64,000 nucleotides of DNA from Roseibium sp. Sym1. Its GTDB lineage: Bacteria; Pseudomonadota; Alphaproteobacteria; Rhizobiales; Stappiaceae. The notes under the pieces are model-generated. The model did no database searches. It was not told the DNA's origin and saw nothing but the letters and a program-made list of their open reading frames with translations. The stretch is from the NCBI RefSeq assembly GCF_027359675.1, contig NZ_CP114786.1, positions 1,364,001 to 1,428,000 of the forward strand, given 5' to 3'. This document shows, piece after piece, positions 18,667 to 27,872 of the stretch. How positions within the stretch are numbered: position 1 is the stretch's first letter; every line of letters starts with the position of its first letter. The position numbers and the translations under genes were made by a program.

Positions 18667-20033
18667 CAGGCCGCTTCCTCATCCGAGGGCTTGGCGGCCG
18701 GAGGCTTCTTCGGGAAATACTTGTCGATCAGCCCCTGTTTCATCAGCAGCTGTTCCGGCTCGAAACACTCCGCCAGGGTCTGCCAGCACAGGTCGAGCGC
18801 CTCTTCCAGCGGTTTCGACACCTCGATATCCATGAAGCGTTCGCGGAACAGGGCACCGAATTTCAGGAGCTGCTGGTCATAATCCGACAGTTCGAAGGCC
18901 ATCGACTGCTTCTGCTCCGCATCGCGCGCACCGGAGTAGAACCGGATCATGGTGTTCATGATCTGGTTGTGGTCCTCCCGGGTGACCTTGCCGATCACAT
19001 GCTGCTTCAGCCGCGACAGCGAGCCGAACGGGTCGAGCACGCCGGAGTGCAGGTAGAACTGGCCCTCGGTGATGTAGCCGGTGTTGTCGGGGACCGGGTG
19101 GGTGACGTCATTGCCGGGCATGGTGGTCACGGTCAGGATCGTGACGGAGCCCGAGCCCTTGAAGTCACAGGCCTTTTCGTAGCGGCGCGCCAGCTGCGAA
19201 TAGAGATCGCCCGGATAGCCGCGGTTGGCGGGCACCCGTTCCATGGCGATCGAGACCTCCTTCATGGCATCGGCGAAGGCAGTCATGTCGGTGAGCAGGA
19301 CCAGCACCCGCTTGCCCTCCTCGACAGCGAATTTTTCCGCCACGGCAAGTGCCATGTCCGGGACCTGAAGGCGCTCGACCACCGGGTCGGAAGCCTGGTT
19401 GATGAACATCACCGTGCGCGGAAAGACGCCCGCATCCTCGAACTGTTTCCGGAAGAAGGCATAGTCGTCGAAGATCAGGCCCAGCCCGCCGAAAACGACG
19501 ATGTCGGCATCGGCCTGGATTCCGATGCGCGCAAGGAAGGGATTGTAGGGCTCGCCGGAGACCGAGAAGATCGGGATCTTCTGGCTCTCCACCAGGCAAT
19601 TGAAAATGTCGATCATCGGCACGTCGGTGCGGATCATGCGCGAGGCCAGCACCCGTTTCATCGGATTGGCGGAAGGGCCGCCGATGGGCACGGTCGGGTC
19701 GCTGGACAGGTCCGGCCCCCTGTCGATCGGATGGCCGGCACCGTCGAAGACCCGGCCCAGGATGTTATCGGAGTAAGTCACCTTGGCCGCTTCGCCGAGA
19801 AAGCGGACCGAAGCGTTGTTGGCAAGGCCCTTGGTGCCCGAATTGACCTGTAGCGACACCATGTCGTGGTCGATGTTGATGACCTGGGCGAGTGATGTCG
19901 TGCCGTCACCGGCATCGACCAGCGCAAGGTCACCCAGGCAGGGCCGCCCTTCAGAGTCGGACCTCGACGCGGATGCCTGAATGCGGATGATATCTCCGAC
20001 GATGTCGACAATTCTAGTGTGGGAGACCAGCAT
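18666..20033 (-). CDS. ntpB: V-type ATPase subunit B
   Basis: A 455-residue non-catalytic nucleotide-binding subunit of the V1 head. Recognisable parts are LGRVFDGAGHPIDRGP, FSVSGEPYNPFLARI (the degenerate P-loop region), FINQASDPVVERL and the B-type sequence RGYPGDLYSQLARRYEKA. The ATG at 20033 is supported by AAGGGGG six bases upstream; an in-frame TTG at 20063 is less likely. As the first gene of the operon, it follows a long gene-free region that presumably contains the promoter. Confidence 0.95.
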   Translation of the reverse strand: MLVSHTRIVDIVGDIIRIQASASRSDSEGRPCLGDLALVDAGDGTTSLAQVINIDHDMVSLQVNSGTKGLANNASVRFLGEAAKVTYSDNILGRVFDGAGHPIDRGPDLSSDPTVPIGGPSANPMKRVLASRMIRTDVPMIDIFNCLVESQKIPIFSVSGEPYNPFLARIGIQADADIVVFGGLGLIFDDYAFFRKQFEDAGVFPRTVMFINQASDPVVERLQVPDMALAVAEKFAVEEGKRVLVLLTDMTAFADAMKEVSIAMERVPANRGYPGDLYSQLARRYEKACDFKGSGSVTILTVTTMPGNDVTHPVPDNTGYITEGQFYLHSGVLDPFGSLSRLKQHVIGKVTREDHNQIMNTMIRFYSGARDAEQKQSMAFELSDYDQQLLKFGALFRERFMDIEVSKPLEEALDLCWQTLAECFEPEQLLMKQGLIDKYFPKKPPAAKPSDEEAA

Positions 20034-20939
20034 CAATGCCCCCTTGGCAATGGCAATTTCCAAATCGAACGCCGCTCTACAGCCACAAGGTCAGCCCCTC
20101 GCGGCCGCTCGGAACTGGTATCTTAGGCGGGTTTCTCGCTCCTGCACAACCGTCGTGACGGACACGCCCACCCGAGCTCCATGAACTGGAAAGAGGTTAA
20201 ATGAGAAACCGTTACATGCGTATGACCTGAATCAAGGGTCATCGAGTCGTACGTTTTTGCCGGGAAGGAGCCGCCGGAACAGGGTGCGATGCACAAAGAC
20301 GCGTGTCGTTCATCGACTGCCGATTGCCATACCCGAACGCGACTCGTATCCGTCCACCTGGACAACCGGTGCAATACTGCCTTCTGACGAAACCCGACTT
20401 TGCCACAACCCGGGATTTAAGTGACCTTCTTCTGATCACCAGCCCCGCGCACCGGCGATTCCATGGCCGTTATCGTCCCGGAACCAGGCATGTTGAGCTT
20501 CGGCGGTCCATCTTGAATTCCTTCGTTTTCCCAACAGTTTGCGCACCTTTCAAATAGTCTGCCTTTCCAGATCCGTCCCTTGGCGGGAACAGTTTGACTC
20601 CTGCGGTTGTGTCATCCAACCAAAGTCGTGCCTCAGCTTTCGAGCACCGTTTGAGAGACTATTTCCCCGGACAACAAATTGCGAGACTCGACACTGTTTA
20701 AAATCACATGATTTTTTTAAATATTTCTCCCGCTTATCCTTAATTGATTCCCTTACGTAAGGTTTTAATGCATGCACTAATGCGCAAGGATAGGTTTAAA
20801 CCTAGTTGTATTTCGCAATTTTGCTTCACATTTTAGTAAAAATGGTATTTTTTGGCTGCGCTTTCCAGCAAGCTATGAACACCCGGTTGCGTTCCTTGTT
20901 TTGAAAACCGGATCGCGAAACCGATGAGGAGAGGTAAAG
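20034..20939. other. long intergenic region between V-ATPase operon and cytochrome operon
   Basis: About 0.9 kb with no convincing coding frame on either strand; the short open frames have no ribosome binding site or recognisable product. The right third (about 20690-20830) is AT-rich and contains the 12-base palindrome CCTTACGTAAGG at 20751-20762, a possible operator. The promoters of both divergent operons must lie here. The length would also allow a regulatory RNA, but I see no specific structure to support one. Confidence 0.5.
20751..20762. promoter_or_regulatory. perfect 12-base palindrome, candidate operator
   Basis: CCTTACGTAAGG is a perfect palindrome in AT-rich DNA about 180 bases upstream of the cytochrome b561-like gene. 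No regulator is known to me for this exact sequence. Confidence 0.3.
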
Positions 20940-22727
20940 TTGACGGACCAAGTGACTGACCATGCACTCGAACTGACCTCGCCTCCAAAATCCTCTGAAG
21001 ACGCGCATGCACACAAGCGGGACGCCCGCCGCCCCAATGCCGGTGCTCGGCCGGACGACCGGACGCCACCGGTCCGCAGCGACATCGGCACCATCCTGCT
21101 GCACTGGACCCTGGTGGTGGCCATTGTCACCAGCCTTGTGACAGGCCTGAGACTGTCCACCGACGCGGAGGGCGCCTGGTTCTCCAAACTGTTCGAGCCG
21201 ATCCTGCCCCAGGGTGAAATCTGGACATGGCACTACCTGTCGGCGATCTTCGTGCTGGCGCTGATCTTTTCCTATGCCGCCTACATGTCCCTGGCACGTC
21301 TGAAACGACGAATCTCGTCCAAGAAGATGGTGGTCCTGACCCTGCCGGCAAGCACGAAGCTGCGCCTGTCCGCGGTCAATGTCATCGCCTACTGGATCCT
21401 GTTTGCGTCCGTTCTGACCCTTACGGCCACCGGTGTCTGGCTCTATCTCGGCCATGGCGGCATCTGGGTAACGGTACATTACACCGCCGCGCTGGTGGTG
21501 CTGACCTATATGATTGCCCATGTGATCCTGCATTACGCCTATGGCGGTCTGCAGCAACTGCTGCGCCTATTCCGGCCGCAGAAATTGCGGAGATTTCCGG
21601 GCATGGCCGCCCATCCGCTCGCCATCGCACTGACGCTCGGCGCGGTGGTGATGGCCGGTGCGGTCACGCTGGATTTCGGAACAAGGGACGATCTTGTCGT
21701 CGCGAGGGCCGACACCCTTCCGGACCTGGACGGGTCTCTCGACGACGCGGTCTGGCAGGATGCACGGCCGGTCCTCGTCGAGACGCACCAGGGATCGAAC
21801 CTCTCCGGCACCGGCGCGTCGACCGTGGAAGTGCGCGCGGTCCAGGTCGGCGACAAGATTGTCTTTGCCTTCCGCTGGGAAGACGCCACCCGCTCGTTGA
21901 AACGGCACCCGCTGATCAAGCGGGAGGACGGATGGCACATGCTCAACAACCGTGCCGACCTTTCCGACGAAACCGCCTTTTACGAGGACAAGTTTTCGGT
22001 CGCTTTCTCGACCACGGATGTCTATGGCGGTGGCGGCGCGACCCATATGGGACCGAAACCGCTCAGCGACAAACCGGCGGCGTTTCACGGCCGGGGGCTG
22101 CACTACACGACAGATGGCAGCATGGTGGACGTCTGGCAGTGGAAGGCGTCGCGCGGCGGCATGCTGGGCCGGGTGGACGACATGCATTTCAGCACCCCGA
22201 CCGCACCGAGCGAGGCGCATGTCGCGGGCAAGGCCCGTTACAGCGCAGGCTACAATGCCGACGAGGGCACCTCGTTCTATGTCTACAACTACCACAAGAA
22301 GTCGGGCTCGGACTATCTGAGCAGCGTCGATGCCAAACGCCTGCCGAAGGATTACAAGGCCACGGCGGCCAAGATGGGCACGATCAGTCTTTCCGTGAAA
22401 GCCATGGAGGACGAAGGCTCGCAGTGGTGGATGTTCGAGGACGAGAGCGTGCCCTATTCAGCTGAAAAGGATGCTGAGATCCCGGTCGGTACGGTCATTC
22501 CGGGCGTGCTGATCCAGGGCGAATATTCCGGCAGCCGCGCCGACCTCAAGGCCGGCTCGAAGTGGCAGGACGGATACTGGACGCTCGAAGTGATCCGGGA
22601 CATGGATACCGGGCACAATCAGGACCTTGCCATGGTGGACGGCCTCTATGTCTGGCTGTCGGTCTTCGACCACAATCAGACCCGGCACACCCGCCACTCG
22701 CGCCCCGTGCGCCTGACCTTCAACTGA
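20940..22727 (+). CDS. cytochrome b561-like membrane protein fused to an ethylbenzene-dehydrogenase-type haem domain
   Basis: A 595-residue protein. Residues about 48-205 contain four membrane helices with histidines at 55, 98, 180, 194 and 198, matching a di-haem b561-type cytochrome. A fifth helix (about 224-245) leads to a large extracytoplasmic domain from about 258, starting DGSLDDAVWQDARPVL, that resembles the haem-binding gamma subunit of ethylbenzene and DMSO dehydrogenases. The TTG at 20940 is well placed behind GGAGAGG. It probably passes electrons between the periplasm and quinone or cytoplasmic carriers. The ferredoxin-reductase gene 35 bases downstream is its likely partner; the physiological donor is unknown. 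Confidence 0.8.
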   Translation: MTDQVTDHALELTSPPKSSEDAHAHKRDARRPNAGARPDDRTPPVRSDIGTILLHWTLVVAIVTSLVTGLRLSTDAEGAWFSKLFEPILPQGEIWTWHYLSAIFVLALIFSYAAYMSLARLKRRISSKKMVVLTLPASTKLRLSAVNVIAYWILFASVLTLTATGVWLYLGHGGIWVTVHYTAALVVLTYMIAHVILHYAYGGLQQLLRLFRPQKLRRFPGMAAHPLAIALTLGAVVMAGAVTLDFGTRDDLVVARADTLPDLDGSLDDAVWQDARPVLVETHQGSNLSGTGASTVEVRAVQVGDKIVFAFRWEDATRSLKRHPLIKREDGWHMLNNRADLSDETAFYEDKFSVAFSTTDVYGGGGATHMGPKPLSDKPAAFHGRGLHYTTDGSMVDVWQWKASRGGMLGRVDDMHFSTPTAPSEAHVAGKARYSAGYNADEGTSFYVYNYHKKSGSDYLSSVDAKRLPKDYKATAAKMGTISLSVKAMEDEGSQWWMFEDESVPYSAEKDAEIPVGTVIPGVLIQGEYSGSRADLKAGSKWQDGYWTLEVIRDMDTGHNQDLAMVDGLYVWLSVFDHNQTRHTRHSRPVRLTFN

Positions 22728-22762
22728 GCCTTTCAACGCAAAAAGATCACGGACACGCGCCC

Positions 22763-23782
22763 ATGTCGAAAAGCACTTGCACGGTCACAATCAACGGCCA
22801 GAAGATCAAGGCGAATGTCGGCGACACGTTGATCGATGCCGGCCTTGGCGGCCGTCTCGTGATCCCGCATGACTGCTGCTCCGGCCAATGCGAAACCTGC
22901 CGGGTGCGGGTGCTGAGCGGCGAGATCGACGACCTGGGCACGCGGGAGAAGGACACCGTGCTCGGCTGCCTCGCCGTCCTGGAGGGAGACGCCGAGATTT
23001 CCTACGATCCGGTGCCGATCGTGAAGACCACGAAGGGCACCGTCGAGAGCATCCGCCGGATCAAGGACGACTACCTGGAAGTCCGAATCCGGACCGGCCG
23101 TCCCGTGACCTGGCTGGCGGGCCAATATCTGCGGGCGACCTTCGCCGGCTTTCCCCCGCGTGACTACAGCCCGACCACGCCGCTCAACCTGGATGCCGAA
23201 CAGGATGTCATCGTGTTCCACATCAAGGTCTATCCGGACAGTGTGGTGTCCTCGAAACTGGGCAAGGAGATCGGCGTCGGTCATTCCGTCAAGCTGCGCG
23301 GCCCGTTCGGCAATGCCTTCCTGCGCCGGCAGCCCCAGCCGATCCTGCTGACATCCACCGGGACGGGCTTTGCGCCGATCTGGTCGATCGCAGTGGCCGC
23401 CAGCATGGGTCAGCCCGGGCGTGAGATCCGTGTCATCGCCGGGGCGCGAACCCGGGAGGGGCTCTATATGCGCGATGCGGTCCGCTGGCTGCAAGCCCGC
23501 AACGTCCCGATCACGCTGACCGCGAGCGACGGCGACAACGACACTGTCCTGACCGAGCGGCCCCATGAACTGGCCGGACCACTGACCTCCGATCACGTGA
23601 TCTATTCGGCGGGGGCTCCCGCCCATGTGGAAGCGATGCGTACGATCGCGCGCGCGGCGGGCGCGACCTTCCACGCGGATCCTTTCTACGTGGCGGAAGA
23701 GGACAAGGGGCTCGCGGCGCTGGCCGGCAGCCTGCTGCGCAAGGCAAGGGCCCCCTTCTCGTCGGCGACGACCGCGGGCTGA
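22763..23782 (+). CDS. 2Fe-2S ferredoxin / FAD-NAD(P)H oxidoreductase
   Basis: A 339-residue electron-transfer flavoprotein. The N-terminal plant-type ferredoxin domain has Cys38-x4-Cys43-x2-Cys46-x22-Cys69 (DCCSGQCETC ... VLGCL). It is followed by an FAD domain (PRDYSPTTP region) and a NAD(P) domain (LLTSTGTGFAPIWSI). The order resembles CDP-6-deoxy-glucose reductase and oxygenase reductase components. No oxygenase gene is adjacent; instead it follows the b561-haem protein, suggesting the pair links NAD(P)H to that cytochrome. The ATG at 22763 sits just before the ferredoxin fold; its ribosome binding site is weak. Confidence 0.85.
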   Translation: MSKSTCTVTINGQKIKANVGDTLIDAGLGGRLVIPHDCCSGQCETCRVRVLSGEIDDLGTREKDTVLGCLAVLEGDAEISYDPVPIVKTTKGTVESIRRIKDDYLEVRIRTGRPVTWLAGQYLRATFAGFPPRDYSPTTPLNLDAEQDVIVFHIKVYPDSVVSSKLGKEIGVGHSVKLRGPFGNAFLRRQPQPILLTSTGTGFAPIWSIAVAASMGQPGREIRVIAGARTREGLYMRDAVRWLQARNVPITLTASDGDNDTVLTERPHELAGPLTSDHVIYSAGAPAHVEAMRTIARAAGATFHADPFYVAEEDKGLAALAGSLLRKARAPFSSATTAG

Positions 23783-23799
23783 CAATCCCGACGCCTGCC

Positions 23800-26694
23800 C
23801 TACTGGGCCGCCGTTGCCAGGCTTTGCCGGCTCGAGTAGATCAGTTCCTGGACACTGGCGACCGGCATCGGCCGCCCCAGGTAGTAGCCCTGCGCGTCGG
23901 TGCAGCCGATTTCGGCAAGCATGTCGAGAAGTTCCCGGGTCTCGACGCCTTCGGCGGTCGTGGTCATATCGAGATTCCTGGCCAGTTCGATGACGGCCTT
24001 CACGATCGATATCGAATCGTCCGAATAGGCCATCGACCGCACGAAGGACTGGTCGGTCTTGATCTTGTCGAACGGGAAACGGCGCAGATAGCTCAGCGAG
24101 GAATAGCCCGTTCCGAAATCGTCCATCGACACTTTCACGCCGAGGGTCTTGGCCTGGTGCAAGGCATCCAGAACCTCTTCGGAATCGGTCAAGAGCACCG
24201 TTTCCGTCACTTCCAGTTCAAGCCGGTCCGCACTCAGGCCTGAATTGGCCAGCGCCTTGATCAGGACCGGGCCGAAGGCGTGCCCGCGCAGCTGCCGCGG
24301 TGACAGGTTGACCGCGACCCGCAGGTCGTCCGGCCAGCCGGCGGCGACCCGGCAGGCTTCGTTGAGCACCCATTCACCGAGTTGCAGGATCAGTCCGGTG
24401 TCCTCGGCAATCGGTATGAAGTCTCCCGGCGGCACCATCCCCCGCTTGGGATGGTTCCAGCGCACCAGCGCCTCGAAGCCCGAAATCCTGTAGTCCTTGA
24501 GCTCGTATTGCGGCTGGAAGAAAAGTTCCAGCGCCTCGTTTGCAACCGCCGCTCTGAGGTCGGTGATCAATTCCCGGCGGTCGTTCACGGCCGTGCCCAT
24601 GTCCACCTGGAAGAACCTGTAGGTGTTGCGGCCGTCTTCCTTGGCCCGGTAAAGCGCGAGATCCGCCTGCTTGAACAGGTCATCGCCGGCAATGCCGTCG
24701 CCCCTGGCCACCGAAATGCCGATGCTCACACCGATGACGATTTCATGATCGGCAATATAGAACGGCTGCGACAGCTTCCAGATGACCTGTTCCGCGAGAT
24801 CCTCCACCTCCTGGGAACCGACCGGCAACTTCGTCAAAATGGCAAATTCGTCGCCGCCCAGCCGGACCACCAGGTCCTGGTCGCCGCACATGTCCCTGAG
24901 CCGGTCGGCAACCTGTCGCAACAACTCGTCCCCGATCGGATGTCCGAGCGAGTCGTTCACCATCTTGAACTCGTCCAGGTCCAGACAGAGGATCGCAAAT
25001 TCTCCGCCTTCGTCCTGCTGGCGGGAAAGCAGGATTTCCATCTGGTCCCGGAACTCGATGCGGTTGGGAAGCTGGGTGAGCAGGTCGTGGCGAGCGAGGA
25101 AGGCCAGCCGGTCACGCGCCTCCTGCCGCTCGGTGATGTCCTCGGAAATGGCAACCCAGCCTCCGTCGGCCAAAGGCTGGCGCGTGGTCAGAACGATCCG
25201 GTCGGAGCGGGTCCTCTCCATCTTGGTGCTTTGCGTGCCGGTGGCAGCGCCTCGTTGCGGACCAATGTGCCTGTCCTGGCGGGGCATCTCTTCCGGCTCC
25301 AGCATCTCGACTTGCTGAAGCGCACCGACCTCCGTTTCCGTCATGCCCGGTTTCACCCTGCCGCGGTCAAGTTCAAACAGTTCGGCAAATCTCTGGTTGG
25401 AAACAATGAGGCAACCGTCCCGGTCGAACATGCACAGCCCATGTGACATGTTGTTGAGGGCAGCGTCGAACAGGATGTTCTGCTCGCGCAATTGCGTTTC
25501 CTGAGAGCGCAGGATGGTGTTTTTCTCGTGCACGCGCTCGCGCAGCGCGTCACGTTCCTTGACCGAGCGCTGCAGGGAAACCACCGAGCGGGCAATGTCA
25601 CCGACCTCATCAAGCCGTTCGGTACCGACCACGCGGCTTTCGAAATCGCCGGCTGCAATGCCGGTCAGGACGCGGGTGATCTTTGTCAGCGGACGCGTGA
25701 TCCGCCGTGACAGGAGATAGGACACTGTTGCAAAGGCCGCGAGCGCCAGCAGTCCGAACAGGAACAGCCACCTGAGCAACTTGGCTTCTTCCTCAATGCC
25801 GATCCGCGTCAATTCGGCCTGGGTCGCGGTCAGCGCCTCGATGGGTAAAAGGGCACAGATGCTCACCGGTGGCACCGGCACGCCGCATTCGATTATCCGG
25901 GCTCCGTTGTGGGTAATGTTGGGTGCTGTCGGCGATTGCTCCAGATCGGACAGGTCGCCATAGAAATTGGCCCGGGAAATGATCCTGTTGTCGAAGACAA
26001 GGGCCAGTTCGAACGAATTGATTTCGGCAAGGTCCACGAGCATGGGTTCTTCGACCCGCAACCAGCGCTGTGCCAGCAACCCGCCGATGACATAGCCGAA
26101 GTCGTCGAACACCGGCGTGAAGATCACCTGCGAGACCGCGTTGACCGTGTCACCGGGTACAAAGATGCTGGTCTCGTTGCGCGGAAGAATGGTGGAGAAG
26201 GTCTGTTTCCCGCCCGGATAGCTGTCCTTCAGGGACGCCGAGATCCTGCCGAAGAAACCGGAGCTGCGAATTCTGCTGTTGAGCGCAACCAGATCGGCGG
26301 AATAGGACGAGGCACCGATCACCCGTCCCTTTTCGTCCAGAACGACCAGTCCGTCCACATCCGCGAGCTTCGCTGCAGGTCCCAGCAATTCCGACATGGC
26401 AACGTTGTTGCGCGATTCAACGGCCTTTGCGGTGTCCACGCGTTCCGAGATGGCATTGACCCGTCGGAGCCTGTCCTGAAACAGGAACTCCAGGCGGGTA
26501 CCGGCCAGCTTCACATCCGCTGTCAGCGTCTCCAGCAAACGGGCATGGGACAGCTGCAGGAGTTCCGCCTCCTGACGGGCCATGCTGCCTTCAAGCTGAT
26601 AGGCCACCAGTCCGATGAGACCGGCAAAAGCGCAGATGGCCGTGAAAACGGCGCCATAGGTGTAGTGCCAGAGGAGGGACGAGTGACGAAACAT
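23800..26694 (-). CDS. sensor GGDEF-EAL protein with periplasmic domain, HAMP and PAS
   Basis: A 964-residue membrane protein. The first helix is at about 12-32, a long periplasmic sensor at about 35-300 (Cache-like in its VVLDEKGRVIGAS strand pattern), and the second helix at about 305-328. Then come a HAMP segment (SRRITRPLTKITRVLTGIAAGD), a PAS-like region at about 405-520, GGDEF with intact motif at 613-617, and EAL with FEALVRWNHP at 740 on. Catalytic signatures of both cyclase and phosphodiesterase are intact; no RxxD site precedes GGDEF. It starts 14 bases after a periplasmic phosphate-binding-like gene, so that protein probably feeds its sensor domain. Confidence 0.9.
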   Translation of the reverse strand: MFRHSSLLWHYTYGAVFTAICAFAGLIGLVAYQLEGSMARQEAELLQLSHARLLETLTADVKLAGTRLEFLFQDRLRRVNAISERVDTAKAVESRNNVAMSELLGPAAKLADVDGLVVLDEKGRVIGASSYSADLVALNSRIRSSGFFGRISASLKDSYPGGKQTFSTILPRNETSIFVPGDTVNAVSQVIFTPVFDDFGYVIGGLLAQRWLRVEEPMLVDLAEINSFELALVFDNRIISRANFYGDLSDLEQSPTAPNITHNGARIIECGVPVPPVSICALLPIEALTATQAELTRIGIEEEAKLLRWLFLFGLLALAAFATVSYLLSRRITRPLTKITRVLTGIAAGDFESRVVGTERLDEVGDIARSVVSLQRSVKERDALRERVHEKNTILRSQETQLREQNILFDAALNNMSHGLCMFDRDGCLIVSNQRFAELFELDRGRVKPGMTETEVGALQQVEMLEPEEMPRQDRHIGPQRGAATGTQSTKMERTRSDRIVLTTRQPLADGGWVAISEDITERQEARDRLAFLARHDLLTQLPNRIEFRDQMEILLSRQQDEGGEFAILCLDLDEFKMVNDSLGHPIGDELLRQVADRLRDMCGDQDLVVRLGGDEFAILTKLPVGSQEVEDLAEQVIWKLSQPFYIADHEIVIGVSIGISVARGDGIAGDDLFKQADLALYRAKEDGRNTYRFFQVDMGTAVNDRRELITDLRAAVANEALELFFQPQYELKDYRISGFEALVRWNHPKRGMVPPGDFIPIAEDTGLILQLGEWVLNEACRVAAGWPDDLRVAVNLSPRQLRGHAFGPVLIKALANSGLSADRLELEVTETVLLTDSEEVLDALHQAKTLGVKVSMDDFGTGYSSLSYLRRFPFDKIKTDQSFVRSMAYSDDSISIVKAVIELARNLDMTTTAEGVETRELLDMLAEIGCTDAQGYYLGRPMPVASVQELIYSSRQSLATAAQ

Positions 26695-26708
26695 ACTGAT
26701 CTTGTTCG

Positions 26709-27512
26709 CTAGTTACTGACGGGGACGCCACCGTAATTGCGTATCAATTCCCGAGCCTGACCTGACAGGCTGTAATTGAGAAAAGCCTCCATGTCCGGTT
26801 CCAGCGTTCCGTTCTTGTAGATCAGAGCCAGCGTCACGGCGCTCGGATAGCCGTCATCCGTCGGATGAAACCCGTCGATCTTCTGAATGGTGAGCCCCTC
26901 TTCAAGCAGGCCCGAATAAGGACCGAAAGCGATGGCACCCTCGACATCGCGTGCCGTCTCGATGGCGTCCTGCGTCGTGAGCGCCGTCTTGCTTCGGGGA
27001 GAGAATTCAAGGTCCTGCCAGCCCGGCATCGTCCCCCGGAGCACCTGAAGAGTGCTGTCCGTGTCTTCCCGCCTGACCAGCCGGACACGGAGGTCCGCAC
27101 CGCCCAGCTCGGACCAGTTGGTAATCTCGCCCGAATAGAGCCCGACAAGCTCTTCACTGGTGAGGGCATCAACGCCGGCAGAAGGATGGGTGAAAATGGC
27201 GCTCGGAATCCTCGCGATCGGCTGGTATTCCAACCCGTATTCGACCTCGCTTTCGGACAGGGGCCGGGCAACCCTGCCCATGCGCTCCGCACCGGAACCA
27301 ACAGCGGCAATGCCACCGCCGGAGCCGATGCTAGGAGGAATATCCAGCTCCACGTCAGGATAAACCGCGGAAAATCCGCGCCCGATTTCCCGAAGCATTT
27401 CAAGCCCGTCTCCGGTCCCGACAACCGTGAGACTGGTTTGTGCCGAACCGGATCCAGTCTGGATGAAGAGTGAGCAAAGTGACAATGCCAAGCCGAAGGC
27501 CAAACTGCGCAT
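26709..27512 (-). CDS. PstS-like periplasmic substrate-binding protein
   Basis: A 267-residue secreted protein. Its signal peptide ends near GSGSAQ. The phosphate-binding-protein-like fold shows in VGTGDGLEMLREIGRGF, GSGGGIAAVGSG, VGLYSGEITNWSELGG and the C-terminal YSLSGQARELIRNYGG. It lacks an adjacent pst permease and is co-transcribed with a GGDEF-EAL sensor, suggesting a sensory rather than transport role. The ATG at 27512 follows GGTGG by five bases; an in-frame GTG at 27521 is part of that site. The ligand is unknown: phosphate or another oxyanion is possible. Confidence 0.82.
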   Translation of the reverse strand: MRSLAFGLALSLCSLFIQTGSGSAQTSLTVVGTGDGLEMLREIGRGFSAVYPDVELDIPPSIGSGGGIAAVGSGAERMGRVARPLSESEVEYGLEYQPIARIPSAIFTHPSAGVDALTSEELVGLYSGEITNWSELGGADLRVRLVRREDTDSTLQVLRGTMPGWQDLEFSPRSKTALTTQDAIETARDVEGAIAFGPYSGLLEEGLTIQKIDGFHPTDDGYPSAVTLALIYKNGTLEPDMEAFLNYSLSGQARELIRNYGGVPVSN

Positions 27513-27872
27513 ATTTACCACCGATATCTGTGTGTACTATCTAGAATGCCGCATTCAAGTTAATTAAACGCTAAATCACTGCGATTAATTACGATAAATG
27601 TGTATTCGAATTTGAAATACGAAATAGAACTGAACAATCTCTCAAATTGAATGATACTTTCGACATAGGAAATATTTGCCTACGAGAATTTTCTTGCCTA
27701 CTTGCCCGTGAATTCATCCGGAGATCATTCGACCAGCCAAATCTATCTCGTAGCAATGTTGACTTATACGTATTTACTTTAATGTTTCTTGCGAGATGGC
27801 AGCCAATCTCTCTGAATAGCTGCGCCGTTCCCGAACGGAAGATCATTGCGTGCAGGGCCTCGTTCGCTGCCG
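27513..27872. other. AT-rich intergenic region
   Basis: This spacer holds the promoter side of the binding-protein/GGDEF-EAL operon and the 3' side of the LacI gene. About 27520-27830 is distinctly AT-rich. A plus-strand frame at 27647-27928 has no ribosome binding site and no similarity I can recognise. No hairpin terminator stands out. Confidence 0.45.

Noticed and set aside
20303..20777. Several short open frames in the V-ATPase/cytochrome spacer
   Set aside because: They overlap each other on both strands, lack ribosome binding sites and give no recognisable protein.
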